Positions 1-7,219 of a DNA stretch of 13,470 bases are shown here, one piece after another; position 1 is the first letter of the stretch; each line of letters opens with the position of its first letter. Source of the stretch: Desulfobacterales bacterium (GTDB lineage Bacteria; Desulfobacterota; Desulfobacteria; Desulfobacterales; C00003060). The position numbers and the translations under genes were made by a program. The stretch is taken from assembly GCA_030613145.1 (NCBI GenBank), contig JAUWMM010000013.1:1-13470 (forward strand), in the 5' to 3' direction. The notes below the pieces were generated by a model that saw nothing but the letters and a program-made list of their open reading frames with translations, was not told the origin of the DNA and did no database searches.

Positions 1-194
1 GCCACCTCCTCTCCTACCTGCTCGGCTGCCAGCTTAGCAGCTGGCTTGGTGGCCTGCTCGGCAACCGGCTCGACTACTGCCTCTTTGGCTGCCGGCTCGT
101 CTACGTCCACGGCTTTAGGGAGGCAGCCTGTAAGGGGGAGGCAAATTGCAATAAACATGCTCAGGACAACAAAAAAGAAAAATTTCTGCTTCAT
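1..194 (-). CDS. N-terminal part of a lipoprotein (partial, runs off left edge)
   Basis: The gene reads leftward from an ATG at 194-192 and is open to the window edge, giving 64 residues. The N-terminus is a classic lipoprotein signal: MKQK, a hydrophobic core of about 16 residues (FFFFVVLSMF...), then the lipobox L21-T-G-C24, so Cys24 should be lipidated and the protein membrane anchored. After the cysteine the chain is low complexity, rich in Ala, Glu, Lys, Pro and Val, with repeated EPAAK/EPVAEQ-type units, which looks like an extended linker. An excellent Shine-Dalgarno AGGAGG (208-203) lies 8 bases before the ATG and decides the start. The folded domain, if any, is outside the window, so no function can be assigned. 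A plus-strand reading frame over the same bases has no such signals and is a shadow. Confidence 0.85.
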   Translation of the reverse strand, partial: MKQKFFFFVVLSMFIAICLPLTGCLPKAVDVDEPAAKEAVVEPVAEQATKPAAKLAAEQVGEEV

Positions 195-226
195 AGTGAT
201 ACCCTCCTTTATGCCTAATTTCATTC

Positions 227-256
227 TATATAGGCACATTTCTATTCTATTTGCAA
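227..256 (-). promoter_or_regulatory. Putative sigma70-type promoter of the lipoprotein gene
   Basis: On the minus strand, TTGCAA (256-251) and TATATA (232-227) are separated by 18 bases. This places transcription start near 220, about 25 bases before the lipoprotein ATG and just ahead of its AGGAGG. Seen by eye only. The remaining part of the 195-397 gap is A/T-rich, and apart from this box and the candidate at 358-386 I see nothing else in it. Confidence 0.4.
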
Positions 257-357
257 GCAACTCCGACCTATTTGAGCCTGAGGGGTACATTTTTTTGTTG
301 TAATTAAATAGAACTTCTCATATTCTTTAAATTGTTAAATCATAAGAATTAAGCTTT

Positions 358-386
358 TTGAAAAGTGTTACGTTAAATCTTATTTT
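358..386 (+). promoter_or_regulatory. Putative promoter before the 398 gene
   Basis: TTGAAA (358-363), a 17-base spacer and TATTTT (381-386) lie in A/T-rich DNA. Transcription would start near 393, only about 5 bases before the GTG at 398, which has no Shine-Dalgarno. Either that gene is nearly leaderless or it starts at the ATG at 437. Confidence 0.3.
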
Positions 387-397
387 AATAATATCAG

Positions 398-859
398 GTG
401 ATTTGCATAAAGTCGCCGTTTGGAATCCCATTTCCGATGTCAAAAGTATTTCGCCCCAGTAATCGCGAATCAAAAATCCTGTCCAGAATTGAAACTTCCA
501 AGGAACGGGAACGCAAGTTCGCTATCGAACAAACTAAAAATGTCTTGGAGCCCCTAAGCAATGCCCTGGCTATGAAGCTCATTGAGGAAAAATTGATACA
601 AACGAACAGTAAGGGGGATATCCAGAAACAGTTTGAGGCCTCAATCGAAAAATTGACCCGCTCAGATGAATTTGAGATTGATTACCAAATTGCACCTCTC
701 AGGAACCTTGTGCCACGACCGAATATTGTAAGTCTCTATCTAACGGCATTCGTAATAGAGCAACTGGTCAATCATAGAAGTGTTGAAGACATTTATGGTT
801 CTGATGAAGAAATCTATAACTGCATAAATCGCCAAGTTGCCAAATTCACCCTCCAATGA
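398..859 (+). CDS. Small hypothetical helical protein upstream of RNase Z-like gene
   Basis: This is an unrecognised 153-residue protein from a GTG start, or 140 residues from the ATG at 437 (MSKVFRPSN...). Neither start has a good ribosome binding site. No signal peptide, membrane span, metal motif or nucleotide motif is visible. The composition is charged and predicted mostly helical. Two stretches look alike: residues about 57-85 (LAMKLIEEKLIQTNSKGDI...) and about 113-146 (LTAFVIEQLVNHRSVEDIY...), each an amphipathic helix, a short turn with GDI or EDI, then a second helix. The pattern weakly recalls DUF507-type helical units, but this is only a visual resemblance. Its stop codon overlaps the next start (ATGA, 856-859), so it is translationally coupled to the RNase Z-like gene and may act with it. 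Function unknown. Confidence 0.7.
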   Translation: MICIKSPFGIPFPMSKVFRPSNRESKILSRIETSKERERKFAIEQTKNVLEPLSNALAMKLIEEKLIQTNSKGDIQKQFEASIEKLTRSDEFEIDYQIAPLRNLVPRPNIVSLYLTAFVIEQLVNHRSVEDIYGSDEEIYNCINRQVAKFTLQ

Positions 860-1878
860 GGCCCTCCTTTCATCCCAGGCTGATTAACGGCCCCTTTGAG
901 GATCCGGCCCTCTTCATACCATTTTTCTTTGAAAAGCGTGCCCTCCTGTTTGACATGGGAGACCTGCACCGCTTAGCCCCGAAAGACATCTTGAAACTTA
1001 CCCATGCTTTCGTAACCCATACCCACATGGACCATTTTGCAGGTTTTGATACCATCCTGCGTACATTCCTGGGACGACAAAAGACCCTCCACGTCTTTGG
1101 CCCACCCAACTTTCTTCAAAACATTGAGGGAAAGCTGGCAAGCTACACCTGGAATCTGGTTGAAAATTACAGACATGGTTTTTCCCTGAAGGCTACTGAG
1201 GTACATCCAACGTTTACCATGAGCAAAGTATATGATTGTAAAGATGGGTTTAGGTCAAACCAGGCAAAAGAAGAAGCCCCTTTTAATGGTATTCTTCTCA
1301 CAGAACCCTCCTTTTCAGTTCATGCCACTCACCTGGATCATAAGATCCCCTGCCTGGGCTTCAACCTCAAGGAACGGTTTCATGTCAATATAATGAAGGA
1401 CAGCCTGAAACGGCTCAAGATACCGGTGGGCCAATGGCTGAGACGGTTCAAGGGGGCACTATATGAGGAGCATGACCCCGAAGAAGATTTTCAGGTAGCC
1501 TGGAAAGTGGCAGGTGAAGAACGCCAACTTACGTTTCGGCTGGGCGACCTTACAAATCAAATCGCCCGTATTTCACCGGGACAGAAAATTACCTACATCG
1601 TTGATGTTCTCTTTAGCCCTGAAAACGCCGAAAGGATTATTGGTTTTGCCAGCAACGCCGACCACCTCTTCATCGAGGCTGCATTTCTTGACACAGAGGC
1701 GGAAATCGCGCGCAACAAATATCACCTGACCGCAAAACAAGCAGCCACCCTTGCAAGAAAAGCGGGTGCCAAGCAATATACGCTGTTCCATTTCTCACCC
1801 CGATACGCCTACACCGCACACCTATTCCAAGAAGAAGCAGATCGAGCCTTTCCTGGGGGGATATCCGGTTTTCCATAA
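856..1878 (+). CDS. RNase Z-like metallo-beta-lactamase-fold hydrolase
   Basis: A 340-residue cytoplasmic protein with the metallo-beta-lactamase fold of the ElaC/RNase Z group, which removes 3' trailers from tRNA precursors. Visible motifs in order are FDMGD (32-36), the metal motif HTHMDH (55-60), a GPP turn at about 102-104, HLDHKIPCLGF (motif III type, near residue 160), a stretch resembling the RNase Z exosite arm (IPVGQWLRRFKG, near 190-200), YIVDV carrying a likely metal-bridging Asp, and HLTAKQA followed by LFHFSPRY, the family's C-terminal histidine motif. It is somewhat longer than typical ElaC (about 305), with extra sequence between the GPP turn and motif III and around the arm. 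I therefore call it RNase Z-like rather than rnz; a different phosphodiesterase substrate is possible. It overlaps the preceding gene by 4 bp and converges on mazG. Confidence 0.85.
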   Translation: MRPSFHPRLINGPFEDPALFIPFFFEKRALLFDMGDLHRLAPKDILKLTHAFVTHTHMDHFAGFDTILRTFLGRQKTLHVFGPPNFLQNIEGKLASYTWNLVENYRHGFSLKATEVHPTFTMSKVYDCKDGFRSNQAKEEAPFNGILLTEPSFSVHATHLDHKIPCLGFNLKERFHVNIMKDSLKRLKIPVGQWLRRFKGALYEEHDPEEDFQVAWKVAGEERQLTFRLGDLTNQIARISPGQKITYIVDVLFSPENAERIIGFASNADHLFIEAAFLDTEAEIARNKYHLTAKQAATLARKAGAKQYTLFHFSPRYAYTAHLFQEEADRAFPGGISGFP

Positions 1879-1920
1879 GGGCTTGTGCAATAACAAATTG
1901 GCAGAATTGGCACTAGCCTT
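1877..1920. terminator. Possible bidirectional hairpin between convergent genes
   Basis: The 40-base gap between the RNase Z-like gene and mazG can fold into an imperfect stem. AAGGGCTTGTGC (1877-1888) pairs with GCACTAGCCTT (1910-1920), with one mismatch and one bulge around a 21-base loop. Both stop codons lie in or next to the arms. There is no proper T-run on either side, so termination is a guess. Confidence 0.25.
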
Positions 1921-2644
1921 AATGTACATCCAATGACCTGGAAGCGCTTTTGATAAACTTTGAAATGGTCCGCGTAAGGGCCGCTTCCGGATGAACCCGC
2001 ATAAAGCGGCTCAGGTTCACAATGGTGAAAAGGAAGTCTCCAAGCTGTTCGGCCAATTTTTCCGAGTTTGCCATCTTCAGGGCAATTTTTAACTCAGCCA
2101 ATTCTTCATCCAAGTTCTCGAAAATACTATCAACGTCTTGGCGATCAAAGCCGAGTTTGGCAGCACGCTCGCTGATGCGATAGGCTCGCATCAAGGCGGG
2201 CAGTTGTTGTGGAACCGAATCAAAAAAGGAGTTTGGGTCTGCGTTCTTATCCTTTGCTTCGGCAATTTTAATCTCATGCCATCTTTGTCTGACCTCGTCT
2301 GAGCCCGAGACCTGCGCCTGCCCAAAAACATGTGGATGACGCCTAATCATCTTTTCGGAAATTTTTTGCACTACATCCCTAATATTGAATTCCTCGGCCT
2401 CTTCAAAGATTCTTGCCAGAAACACGATGTGAAAAAGCAGGTCTCCCAATTCAGCACACAAATCCTCAGGGTTACCCGATTCAAGGGCATCAAGAACTTC
2501 ATAAGCCTCTTCCAGCAAATATGTCTTGATTTGCTCTGGTGTCTGCTCACGATCCCAAGGGCAACCGTGGTCGCCACGCAGGGTCTCGACCAGGGCAATA
2601 AGACCATCAAAGCCAGCAGGCAACGAGTTTAGAGCTTTTTCCAA
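1919..2644 (-). CDS. mazG: MazG nucleoside triphosphate pyrophosphohydrolase
   Basis: A 241-residue tandem-domain MazG, which hydrolyses (d)NTPs to the monophosphate and pyrophosphate and clears damaged nucleotides. The N-terminal domain shows GCPWDREQT (27-35), the metal-binding pattern E45-E46-x-x-E49 and the second helix E65-x-x-D68 in AELGDLL. The C-terminal domain repeats the layout (DEELAELKIA... EQLGDFLFTIVNL, near 178-212). Length is close to the 263 residues of the E. coli enzyme. The only upstream start available is a TTG at 2644-2642, because an in-frame stop lies just before it; GAAGGA sits a few bases upstream. The TTG lies inside the last codons of cvpA (16-bp overlap), so mazG is almost certainly co-transcribed and translationally coupled with cvpA. 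Another TTG at codon 8 is the alternative start. Confidence 0.93.
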   Translation of the reverse strand: MEKALNSLPAGFDGLIALVETLRGDHGCPWDREQTPEQIKTYLLEEAYEVLDALESGNPEDLCAELGDLLFHIVFLARIFEEAEEFNIRDVVQKISEKMIRRHPHVFGQAQVSGSDEVRQRWHEIKIAEAKDKNADPNSFFDSVPQQLPALMRAYRISERAAKLGFDRQDVDSIFENLDEELAELKIALKMANSEKLAEQLGDFLFTIVNLSRFMRVHPEAALTRTISKFIKSASRSLDVH

Positions 2645-3153
2645 GTGTCCTTCAACGCTTTGATATTATCACCAAATTTTTTCTTCATTTCCTCGGGTAC
2701 TACGCCGACCATCTTTTCGGAAATAGTGCTCAGATGGGGTGCGAGGAAAGAGTCCTTGATGACAGGGGATTTTTGGGGAAGAAAGGCCGTAAGGGAAACC
2801 AACAAAACCGATACAATAAGAACAGCCTTGACAAAACCAAATGTGCAGCCAAGGATGCGATCGGCCCAGCCCAGGGCTACTCCCTTAAGCAAATTCTTAA
2901 GGATAACACCAACAAATCCGACAGCAAGGAACATAAAGGTAAAAATAATGAGGAAACTAAAGATGTTGAGGTGGGATTTGTCATTAAAAAAGCCGGAAAG
3001 CCAGCCTCCCACGTCTGGATAAAAGGTGTAGGCAGCAAAAAACCCCACAAAAACGCCAACAATAGAGGCTATCTCCTTTACGAGTCCCCTGAAAATACCG
3101 CGAACAAGGCAAAATCCAACAATGATGCCGATTAAGATATCAAGAATATTCAT
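2629..3153 (-). CDS. CvpA family inner-membrane protein
   Basis: A 174-residue integral membrane protein of the CvpA (colicin V production) family. Four hydrophobic segments are evident: about 3-20, 27-45, 63-90 and 103-125. Family-like features are the N-terminal NILDILIGII...RGIFRGLVKEI and GFVKAVLIVSVLL in the last helix, followed by a charged cytoplasmic tail rich in Lys. The family is linked to envelope maintenance and, in E. coli, to colicin V export, but its biochemistry is not settled. The ATG at 3153 has no clear Shine-Dalgarno. It is the first gene of a cvpA-mazG unit and is transcribed away from phoH. Confidence 0.88.
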   Translation of the reverse strand: MNILDILIGIIVGFCLVRGIFRGLVKEIASIVGVFVGFFAAYTFYPDVGGWLSGFFNDKSHLNIFSFLIIFTFMFLAVGFVGVILKNLLKGVALGWADRILGCTFGFVKAVLIVSVLLVSLTAFLPQKSPVIKDSFLAPHLSTISEKMVGVVPEEMKKKFGDNIKALKDTWKKL

Positions 3154-3202
3154 CGATGTAACCGTTTTTGTTGAGCGATTTGTAAGTGTTTAGTATGTTG
3201 AG

Positions 3203-3231
3203 CCTGTAACAAACGGCCCCTTTCAAGTCAA
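3203..3231 (-). promoter_or_regulatory. Putative cvpA-mazG promoter
   Basis: On the minus strand TTGACT (3231-3226) is followed after 17 bases by TACAGG (3208-3203). The -35 is good and the -10 weak. Start would be near 3196, leaving a leader of about 43 bases to the cvpA ATG. Confidence 0.3.
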
Positions 3232-3275
3232 GTCATTTTTCCATCGTATCAAGGAGCCGGGGGGGATTTTTATGT

Positions 3276-3288
3276 TTGCACAATGCAA
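3276..3288. promoter_or_regulatory. TTGCA-CAA-TGCAA palindrome upstream of phoH
   Basis: A perfect 5-bp inverted repeat (TTGCA 3276-3280, TGCAA 3284-3288). It shares its half-site with the palindrome at 3321-3338, about 46 bp further on. Paired identical half-sites in a divergent promoter region suggest an operator; the binding protein is unknown. Confidence 0.35.
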
Positions 3289-3320
3289 CTTTGACTGAGC
3301 CCTCCCATGTGGTTTTTCAG

Positions 3321-3338
3321 TTTGCAAGGGTGTGCAAA
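3321..3338. promoter_or_regulatory. TTTGCA-N6-TGCAAA palindrome on the phoH promoter
   Basis: A perfect 6-bp inverted repeat (TTTGCA 3321-3326, TGCAAA 3333-3338). It covers the -35 box and half of the spacer of the best phoH promoter candidate, a typical repressor position. It could also form an RNA hairpin if transcription begins further upstream. Confidence 0.4.
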
Positions 3339-3349
3339 CGTGTTATAAA
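3322..3349 (+). promoter_or_regulatory. Putative phoH operon promoter
   Basis: TTGCAA (3322-3327), a 16-base spacer and TATAAA (3344-3349) make the best sigma70-like match in the gap. Transcription would start near 3356, only about 6 bases before the phoH ATG at 3362, which would make the mRNA nearly leaderless and fits the absence of a Shine-Dalgarno. A weaker candidate lies further upstream (TTGAGC 3171-3176, 17 bases, TATGTT 3194-3199). Confidence 0.4.
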
Positions 3350-3361
3350 AATTCTCTCACT

Positions 3362-4360
3362 ATGAAGAAACAACCAGCTTCTCGCGAACCCGAAACAGCG
3401 GACCACCATGGCTTCAAGATTACATTTGACGATAATCTCGTGGCAAGGAGCCTGTTTGGTGAAAAAAATCGACATCTACGGCAGATCTCGGACTTATTGG
3501 ACATACAAATCCACACCAGGGGTAATACTGTTACCGTCCATGGCGACGACATTACCACAAAGCTTGTCGAAAAACTCCTCACAGAAATTTACGGTCTCAT
3601 TGAAGAAGGGTATCCGATTTACGAAAACGACATTGATTACGCCATCCGAATACTTAGCAGCAATGATCGCATCAAGCTCAGGGATATTTTCCTGGATACT
3701 GTCTACATCACTTCTCAGAAGAAACCGATTACACCCAAGGGCCTGGCACAGAAGGAATATATTGACGCAATGCGAAAGTTTGATATCGTCTTTGGCATTG
3801 GACCTGCGGGCACCGGCAAGACCTATCTGGCCATGGCCATGGCAGTTTCTTTGCTGACCAAAGGTATTGTCAATCGCATTATCCTAACCCGTCCGGCTGT
3901 GGAGGCTGGAGAGAGTCTGGGCTTTCTTCCCGGAGATCTTTATGAAAAAGTCAATCCCTATCTGAGGCCACTTTATGATGCCCTTCACGATATGATGCAT
4001 TATGAGAAAGCTTCTCGTCTTATTGAGCAAGGTGCGATAGAAGTGGCTCCGCTGGCATTTATGAGGGGCCGAACGCTCAACGACTCTTTTGTAGTCTTGG
4101 ATGAAGCCCAAAACACTACATCAGAACAGATGAAGATGTTTTTGACACGTCTTGGATTCAGTTCCAAGGCGGTTATCACCGGTGATATCACTCAGATCGA
4201 CCTGCCTACCGCCAAGGTCTCAGGTCTTGTAGAGGCAAAAGAGATCTTGCAGGAAATTAAGGGCATACGCTTTGTTCTCTTTTCAAAAAAGGATGTGGTC
4301 AGACACCGATTAGTCCAAGATATTATCAAGGCTTATGAGGACCTCGAACAGAGGAAGTGA
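3362..4360 (+). CDS. phoH: PhoH family ATPase
   Basis: A cytoplasmic P-loop ATPase of the PhoH/YbeZ family, which works with YbeY in ribosome and RNA metabolism. From the ATG at 3362 it is 332 residues. Numbered from an upstream in-frame GTG at 3332 (10 residues longer), it shows a KH-like N-terminal region with the family phrase ITFDDNLVARSLFGEKNRHLRQI (30-52) and RGNTVTVHG, the Walker A GPAGTGKT (157-164), RPAVEAGESLGFLPGD (187-202) and the Walker B VVLDEAQN (254-261), then VITGDITQID. I prefer the ATG because the GTG lies inside the palindrome and -35 to -10 region and its AAGGG is too close to serve as a binding site. No Shine-Dalgarno precedes the ATG either. It heads the phoH-HD-ybeY cluster, an arrangement also found in Firmicutes. 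Confidence 0.95.
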   Translation: MKKQPASREPETADHHGFKITFDDNLVARSLFGEKNRHLRQISDLLDIQIHTRGNTVTVHGDDITTKLVEKLLTEIYGLIEEGYPIYENDIDYAIRILSSNDRIKLRDIFLDTVYITSQKKPITPKGLAQKEYIDAMRKFDIVFGIGPAGTGKTYLAMAMAVSLLTKGIVNRIILTRPAVEAGESLGFLPGDLYEKVNPYLRPLYDALHDMMHYEKASRLIEQGAIEVAPLAFMRGRTLNDSFVVLDEAQNTTSEQMKMFLTRLGFSSKAVITGDITQIDLPTAKVSGLVEAKEILQEIKGIRFVLFSKKDVVRHRLVQDIIKAYEDLEQRK

Positions 4361-4422
4361 TCTCCTTTGTGGGAAGAGCGCCAGGGTGACGGGGTTACAC
4401 AAACCGGCCTAAGCGAAGATCA

Positions 4423-6879
4423 ATGCCAAATGGATCAAGACATATGACGCACACTGAAACGATAAGAAAACAGAGTAAAACTTTTCTTGAGACGTTAAAT
4501 GAACACGCCCATCTGCAATGGATAATGTTATTGGGGACAACCCTTCTCATTGCCGTTCTGCTCTTTCCGAGTCTCCTGATTACCATGCCCAGCTACCAGA
4601 TTGGTGATGTTGCCGAGAAGGACATAAAGTCGCCTAAAGATTTTCTCATAGAGGACAAAGAAGCGACTCAGCGGAAGCGGGAGGAAACGGCTCGATCTAT
4701 CCTGACTATCTACGATTTTGACGATACCCTGGCATCTAAACTGAAGGAGAGGATCACCGATGCTTTCAAGCATATGCGCACTTTGCCGGTAACGGCCAAT
4801 CTTGGCGCAATTGACGAGGCCGCTGACGAGATTAAGGTCCGCAAGCCTGGGGAGGATATCCCGCTGACACAGACACTTTCACGTCATGATTTCTTCTGGA
4901 AAGAAAAACAGGCATTTGAAGATATACTCGGGGTCCAAGTCAACAATGGTGTATACAATATCTTAATAAAGGAAGATTTCTCTGAGTCCATTACACAAGA
5001 AATTGTTCGACTCCTGCGCATTGTTTTCCTAAATGGCATTGCAGGCAACAAACAACTCATACTTCAGCAACAGCTCAAGGGCATCATAGTTCAAACGCTC
5101 TCTTCTAAGAAAGAGGTCTATGTGAATGATCTCGAGAAGTTCTATAGCCTGAATATGGCAAAGAATGTCGTTGCAAACACCGGCAGTACTCTGTTGAAGA
5201 ATTTTGACTATCCTCTTCGTAACGCTGTGATAGACTTGACTCAGCGTTTGATCCAACCCAACCTGACTCTCAACAAAGGCCAGACCGAAGAACGGAGGAA
5301 CAGGGCGCTTTCTAACGTCAAAGCAGTATTGACCCAAATCAAGAAAGGAGAGATGCTTGTCCGGGAAGGACAAAAGATATCCCAACTGCATATGGTTAAG
5401 CTCCAGGCTCTCGAATCTGAAACGAGAAGAGAACACCTTGTTTCCAACAGCGTAGGATTTATACTCCTTGCCATTTCCTTCTTCGTTATTTCCTTTACGA
5501 TCAATTTCAGGACAGACGGAAGTCTAACCTTAAAAAATAAAGACATTCTTCTTCTATGTATAATGCTGGTTGTCCTCTTTTTATTGAGTGAAGTATCCGT
5601 ATATTTGGTGAAAGGGATCGCAAGGAACATTCCTTATTCCATAGAGGCCTCTTCGGCCTTTTACGCTATACCTGTGGCAGCAGGCGCTATGACTGTATGC
5701 CTGTTCATGGGTATGCAGGCGGCACTGCCTTTTGCCTTGGCGACAGCTTTTATTACTGCCTTTCTCTTTGAAAATGAGTTCGACATGTTCCTGTTTTTCC
5801 TTTTGAGCGGCATATTGGGCGCATACTGGGTACGTAGCTGTAAAGAGCGGGGCACTTTGATCAAAGCCGGCTTAAAAGTGGGTCTGGTCAATGTTGCGAT
5901 TGTTACGGCACTTCATTTGTTCAGGGGGGGCGGATTTGAATTGAACCTCCTGTGGGGCTGGGTCTTCAGCATTCTTGGAGGTGTGAGTTCCGGCATTTTG
6001 GCCACCGGATTTGCGCCTGTAGTAGAAATGAGTTTTTCATACACCACAAATATTAAGCTGTTGGAGCTTGCCAATCTGGATTGCCCCATCATGCGAAAGC
6101 TCATGCTGGAAGCCCCTGGAACTTATCATCATTCTGTAATTGTAGGAAACCTGGTGGAGGCAGCGGCCACCACAATCGGGGCCAATCCCTTGTTGGCCAA
6201 GGTAAGCGGCTATTACCACGACATTGGCAAAATTAAGAAACCACTATATTTCATCGAAAACCAGGTAAAAAACGAAAACAGACATGACAAACTGGCGCCA
6301 TCCATGTCTAGCCTGATCCTTATCGCTCATGTGAAAGATGGTGTGGAGATAGCCAGAAACTATAAGCTCGGGAAAGCAATTATCGATATTATTCAACAAC
6401 ATCATGGTACCAGCCTTATCACCTATTTTTACGAAAAGGCCAAGCAGCTAAAAGGCGAGGATGCCGTCAATATGGAGCATTTCAGGCACCCGGGTCCCAA
6501 GCCTCAAACCAAAGAGGCAGGCCTCGTTCTGCTGGCCGACGCAGTTGAGGCTGCGTCCAGGTCCCTTGAAAACCCAACGCCGGCACGACTCAAGGGACTT
6601 GTTCAAAAAATCATTAACAAAATATTCTTGGATGGGCAGCTTGATGAGTGTGAGCTTACCCTGAAAGATCTCCATGAAATTGCCAAGAGTTTCAACAAGA
6701 TCCTAAACGGCATTCACCATCACCGGATCGAGTATCCTGAATACGTCGCAAGGATCAATGGTAAGGCCAGAAAGCAGAATGGAAATTCTGATAGAAGACA
6801 GGCAACATCGTTACAGGATCGGACACGAGGAAATAAGGAAAAAGGCAAAGACAATCTTAGACGCCTTGGAATGTCCTGA
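4423..6879 (+). CDS. 7TM-HD family phosphohydrolase (PgpH-like, probable cyclic-di-AMP phosphodiesterase)
   Basis: An 818-residue membrane enzyme with the full 7TMR-HDED / 7TM / HD layout of PgpH. There is one N-terminal membrane helix (about 32-54), a large extracytoplasmic domain (about 56-340), a bundle of hydrophobic helices (about 343-540), then a cytoplasmic HD domain. HD residues visible are H569/H570 (APGTYHHSV), the H599-D600 pair (GYYHDIGKIKKP), H636, H660/H661 (QQHHGT) and D706 (LLADAVEAASR). PgpH of Listeria and Bacillus cleaves cyclic-di-AMP, so that activity is inferred here. The expected domain ends near RIEYPE (about 768-773). The last 40 or so residues are basic and Asn/Gln-rich and lie over the start of ybeY in another frame, so they are probably a nonconserved tail. 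Starts at 4423 and 4444 are both possible; neither has a good ribosome binding site. Confidence 0.9.
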   Translation: MPNGSRHMTHTETIRKQSKTFLETLNEHAHLQWIMLLGTTLLIAVLLFPSLLITMPSYQIGDVAEKDIKSPKDFLIEDKEATQRKREETARSILTIYDFDDTLASKLKERITDAFKHMRTLPVTANLGAIDEAADEIKVRKPGEDIPLTQTLSRHDFFWKEKQAFEDILGVQVNNGVYNILIKEDFSESITQEIVRLLRIVFLNGIAGNKQLILQQQLKGIIVQTLSSKKEVYVNDLEKFYSLNMAKNVVANTGSTLLKNFDYPLRNAVIDLTQRLIQPNLTLNKGQTEERRNRALSNVKAVLTQIKKGEMLVREGQKISQLHMVKLQALESETRREHLVSNSVGFILLAISFFVISFTINFRTDGSLTLKNKDILLLCIMLVVLFLLSEVSVYLVKGIARNIPYSIEASSAFYAIPVAAGAMTVCLFMGMQAALPFALATAFITAFLFENEFDMFLFFLLSGILGAYWVRSCKERGTLIKAGLKVGLVNVAIVTALHLFRGGGFELNLLWGWVFSILGGVSSGILATGFAPVVEMSFSYTTNIKLLELANLDCPIMRKLMLEAPGTYHHSVIVGNLVEAAATTIGANPLLAKVSGYYHDIGKIKKPLYFIENQVKNENRHDKLAPSMSSLILIAHVKDGVEIARNYKLGKAIIDIIQQHHGTSLITYFYEKAKQLKGEDAVNMEHFRHPGPKPQTKEAGLVLLADAVEAASRSLENPTPARLKGLVQKIINKIFLDGQLDECELTLKDLHEIAKSFNKILNGIHHHRIEYPEYVARINGKARKQNGNSDRRQATSLQDRTRGNKEKGKDNLRRLGMS

Positions 6880-7219
6880 CGGAGAGTTGTCCATCCTCAT
6901 TTTAGACGATCTGGAAATAGCCAAGCTCAATAAAAAATACTTAGGTCGGTCCGGCCCGACAAATGTGATTGCATTTCCGATGCATGAGGGGCCATTCGGA
7001 AGAATTCAACCGGTCCTTTTAGGAGATGTGGTTATATCCCTCGATACAGCAGCCACCGAAGCACAAGATGCCGGAATATCTCTTGAGAGACGATTCGACC
7101 AGCTTTTGATTCACGGGATCTTGCACCTGTTTGGATTTGACCATGAGAAAACGTCGGAACAGGCCAAGGCCATGATGATCAAGGAGGAACAATTGCTGAA
7201 ACTATTATACCCTAATTGA
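6779..7219 (+). CDS. ybeY: YbeY endoribonuclease / rRNA maturation factor
   Basis: A zinc-dependent endoribonuclease of the UPF0054 family needed for 16S rRNA 3'-end maturation and ribosome quality control. It has 146 residues from the ATG at 6779. Family marks are LNKKYLGRSGPTNVIAFP, LLGDVVIS and the zinc motif HGILHLFGFDH, with histidines 112, 116 and 122. I chose 6779 because the family usually begins with a short M-x-I-x-I strand (MEILIED). An ATG at 6758, 7 codons upstream, has AGGA only 3 bases before it and is the alternative. Either start lies well inside the end of the HD gene (101 or 122 bp overlap, different frame), so translation is probably coupled. Its partner phoH is two genes upstream. 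Confidence 0.93.
   Translation: MEILIEDRQHRYRIGHEEIRKKAKTILDALECPDGELSILILDDLEIAKLNKKYLGRSGPTNVIAFPMHEGPFGRIQPVLLGDVVISLDTAATEAQDAGISLERRFDQLLIHGILHLFGFDHEKTSEQAKAMMIKEEQLLKLLYPN

Noticed and set aside
46..303. Plus-strand 85-residue open frame at the left edge
   Set aside because: It is antisense to a clear lipoprotein with lipobox, AGGAGG and promoter; it has no signals of its own.
2645..3135. Plus-strand open frames over cvpA (125 and 133 residues)
   Set aside because: They are antisense to a clear four-helix CvpA protein and are Lys/Asn-rich products of its hydrophobic codons.
3271..3297. Eight-codon leader peptide (ATG TTT GCA ... TGA) before phoH
   Set aside because: The nearest AAGGAG is about 15 bases upstream, the peptide is not informative, and the bases are better explained by the TTGCA palindrome.
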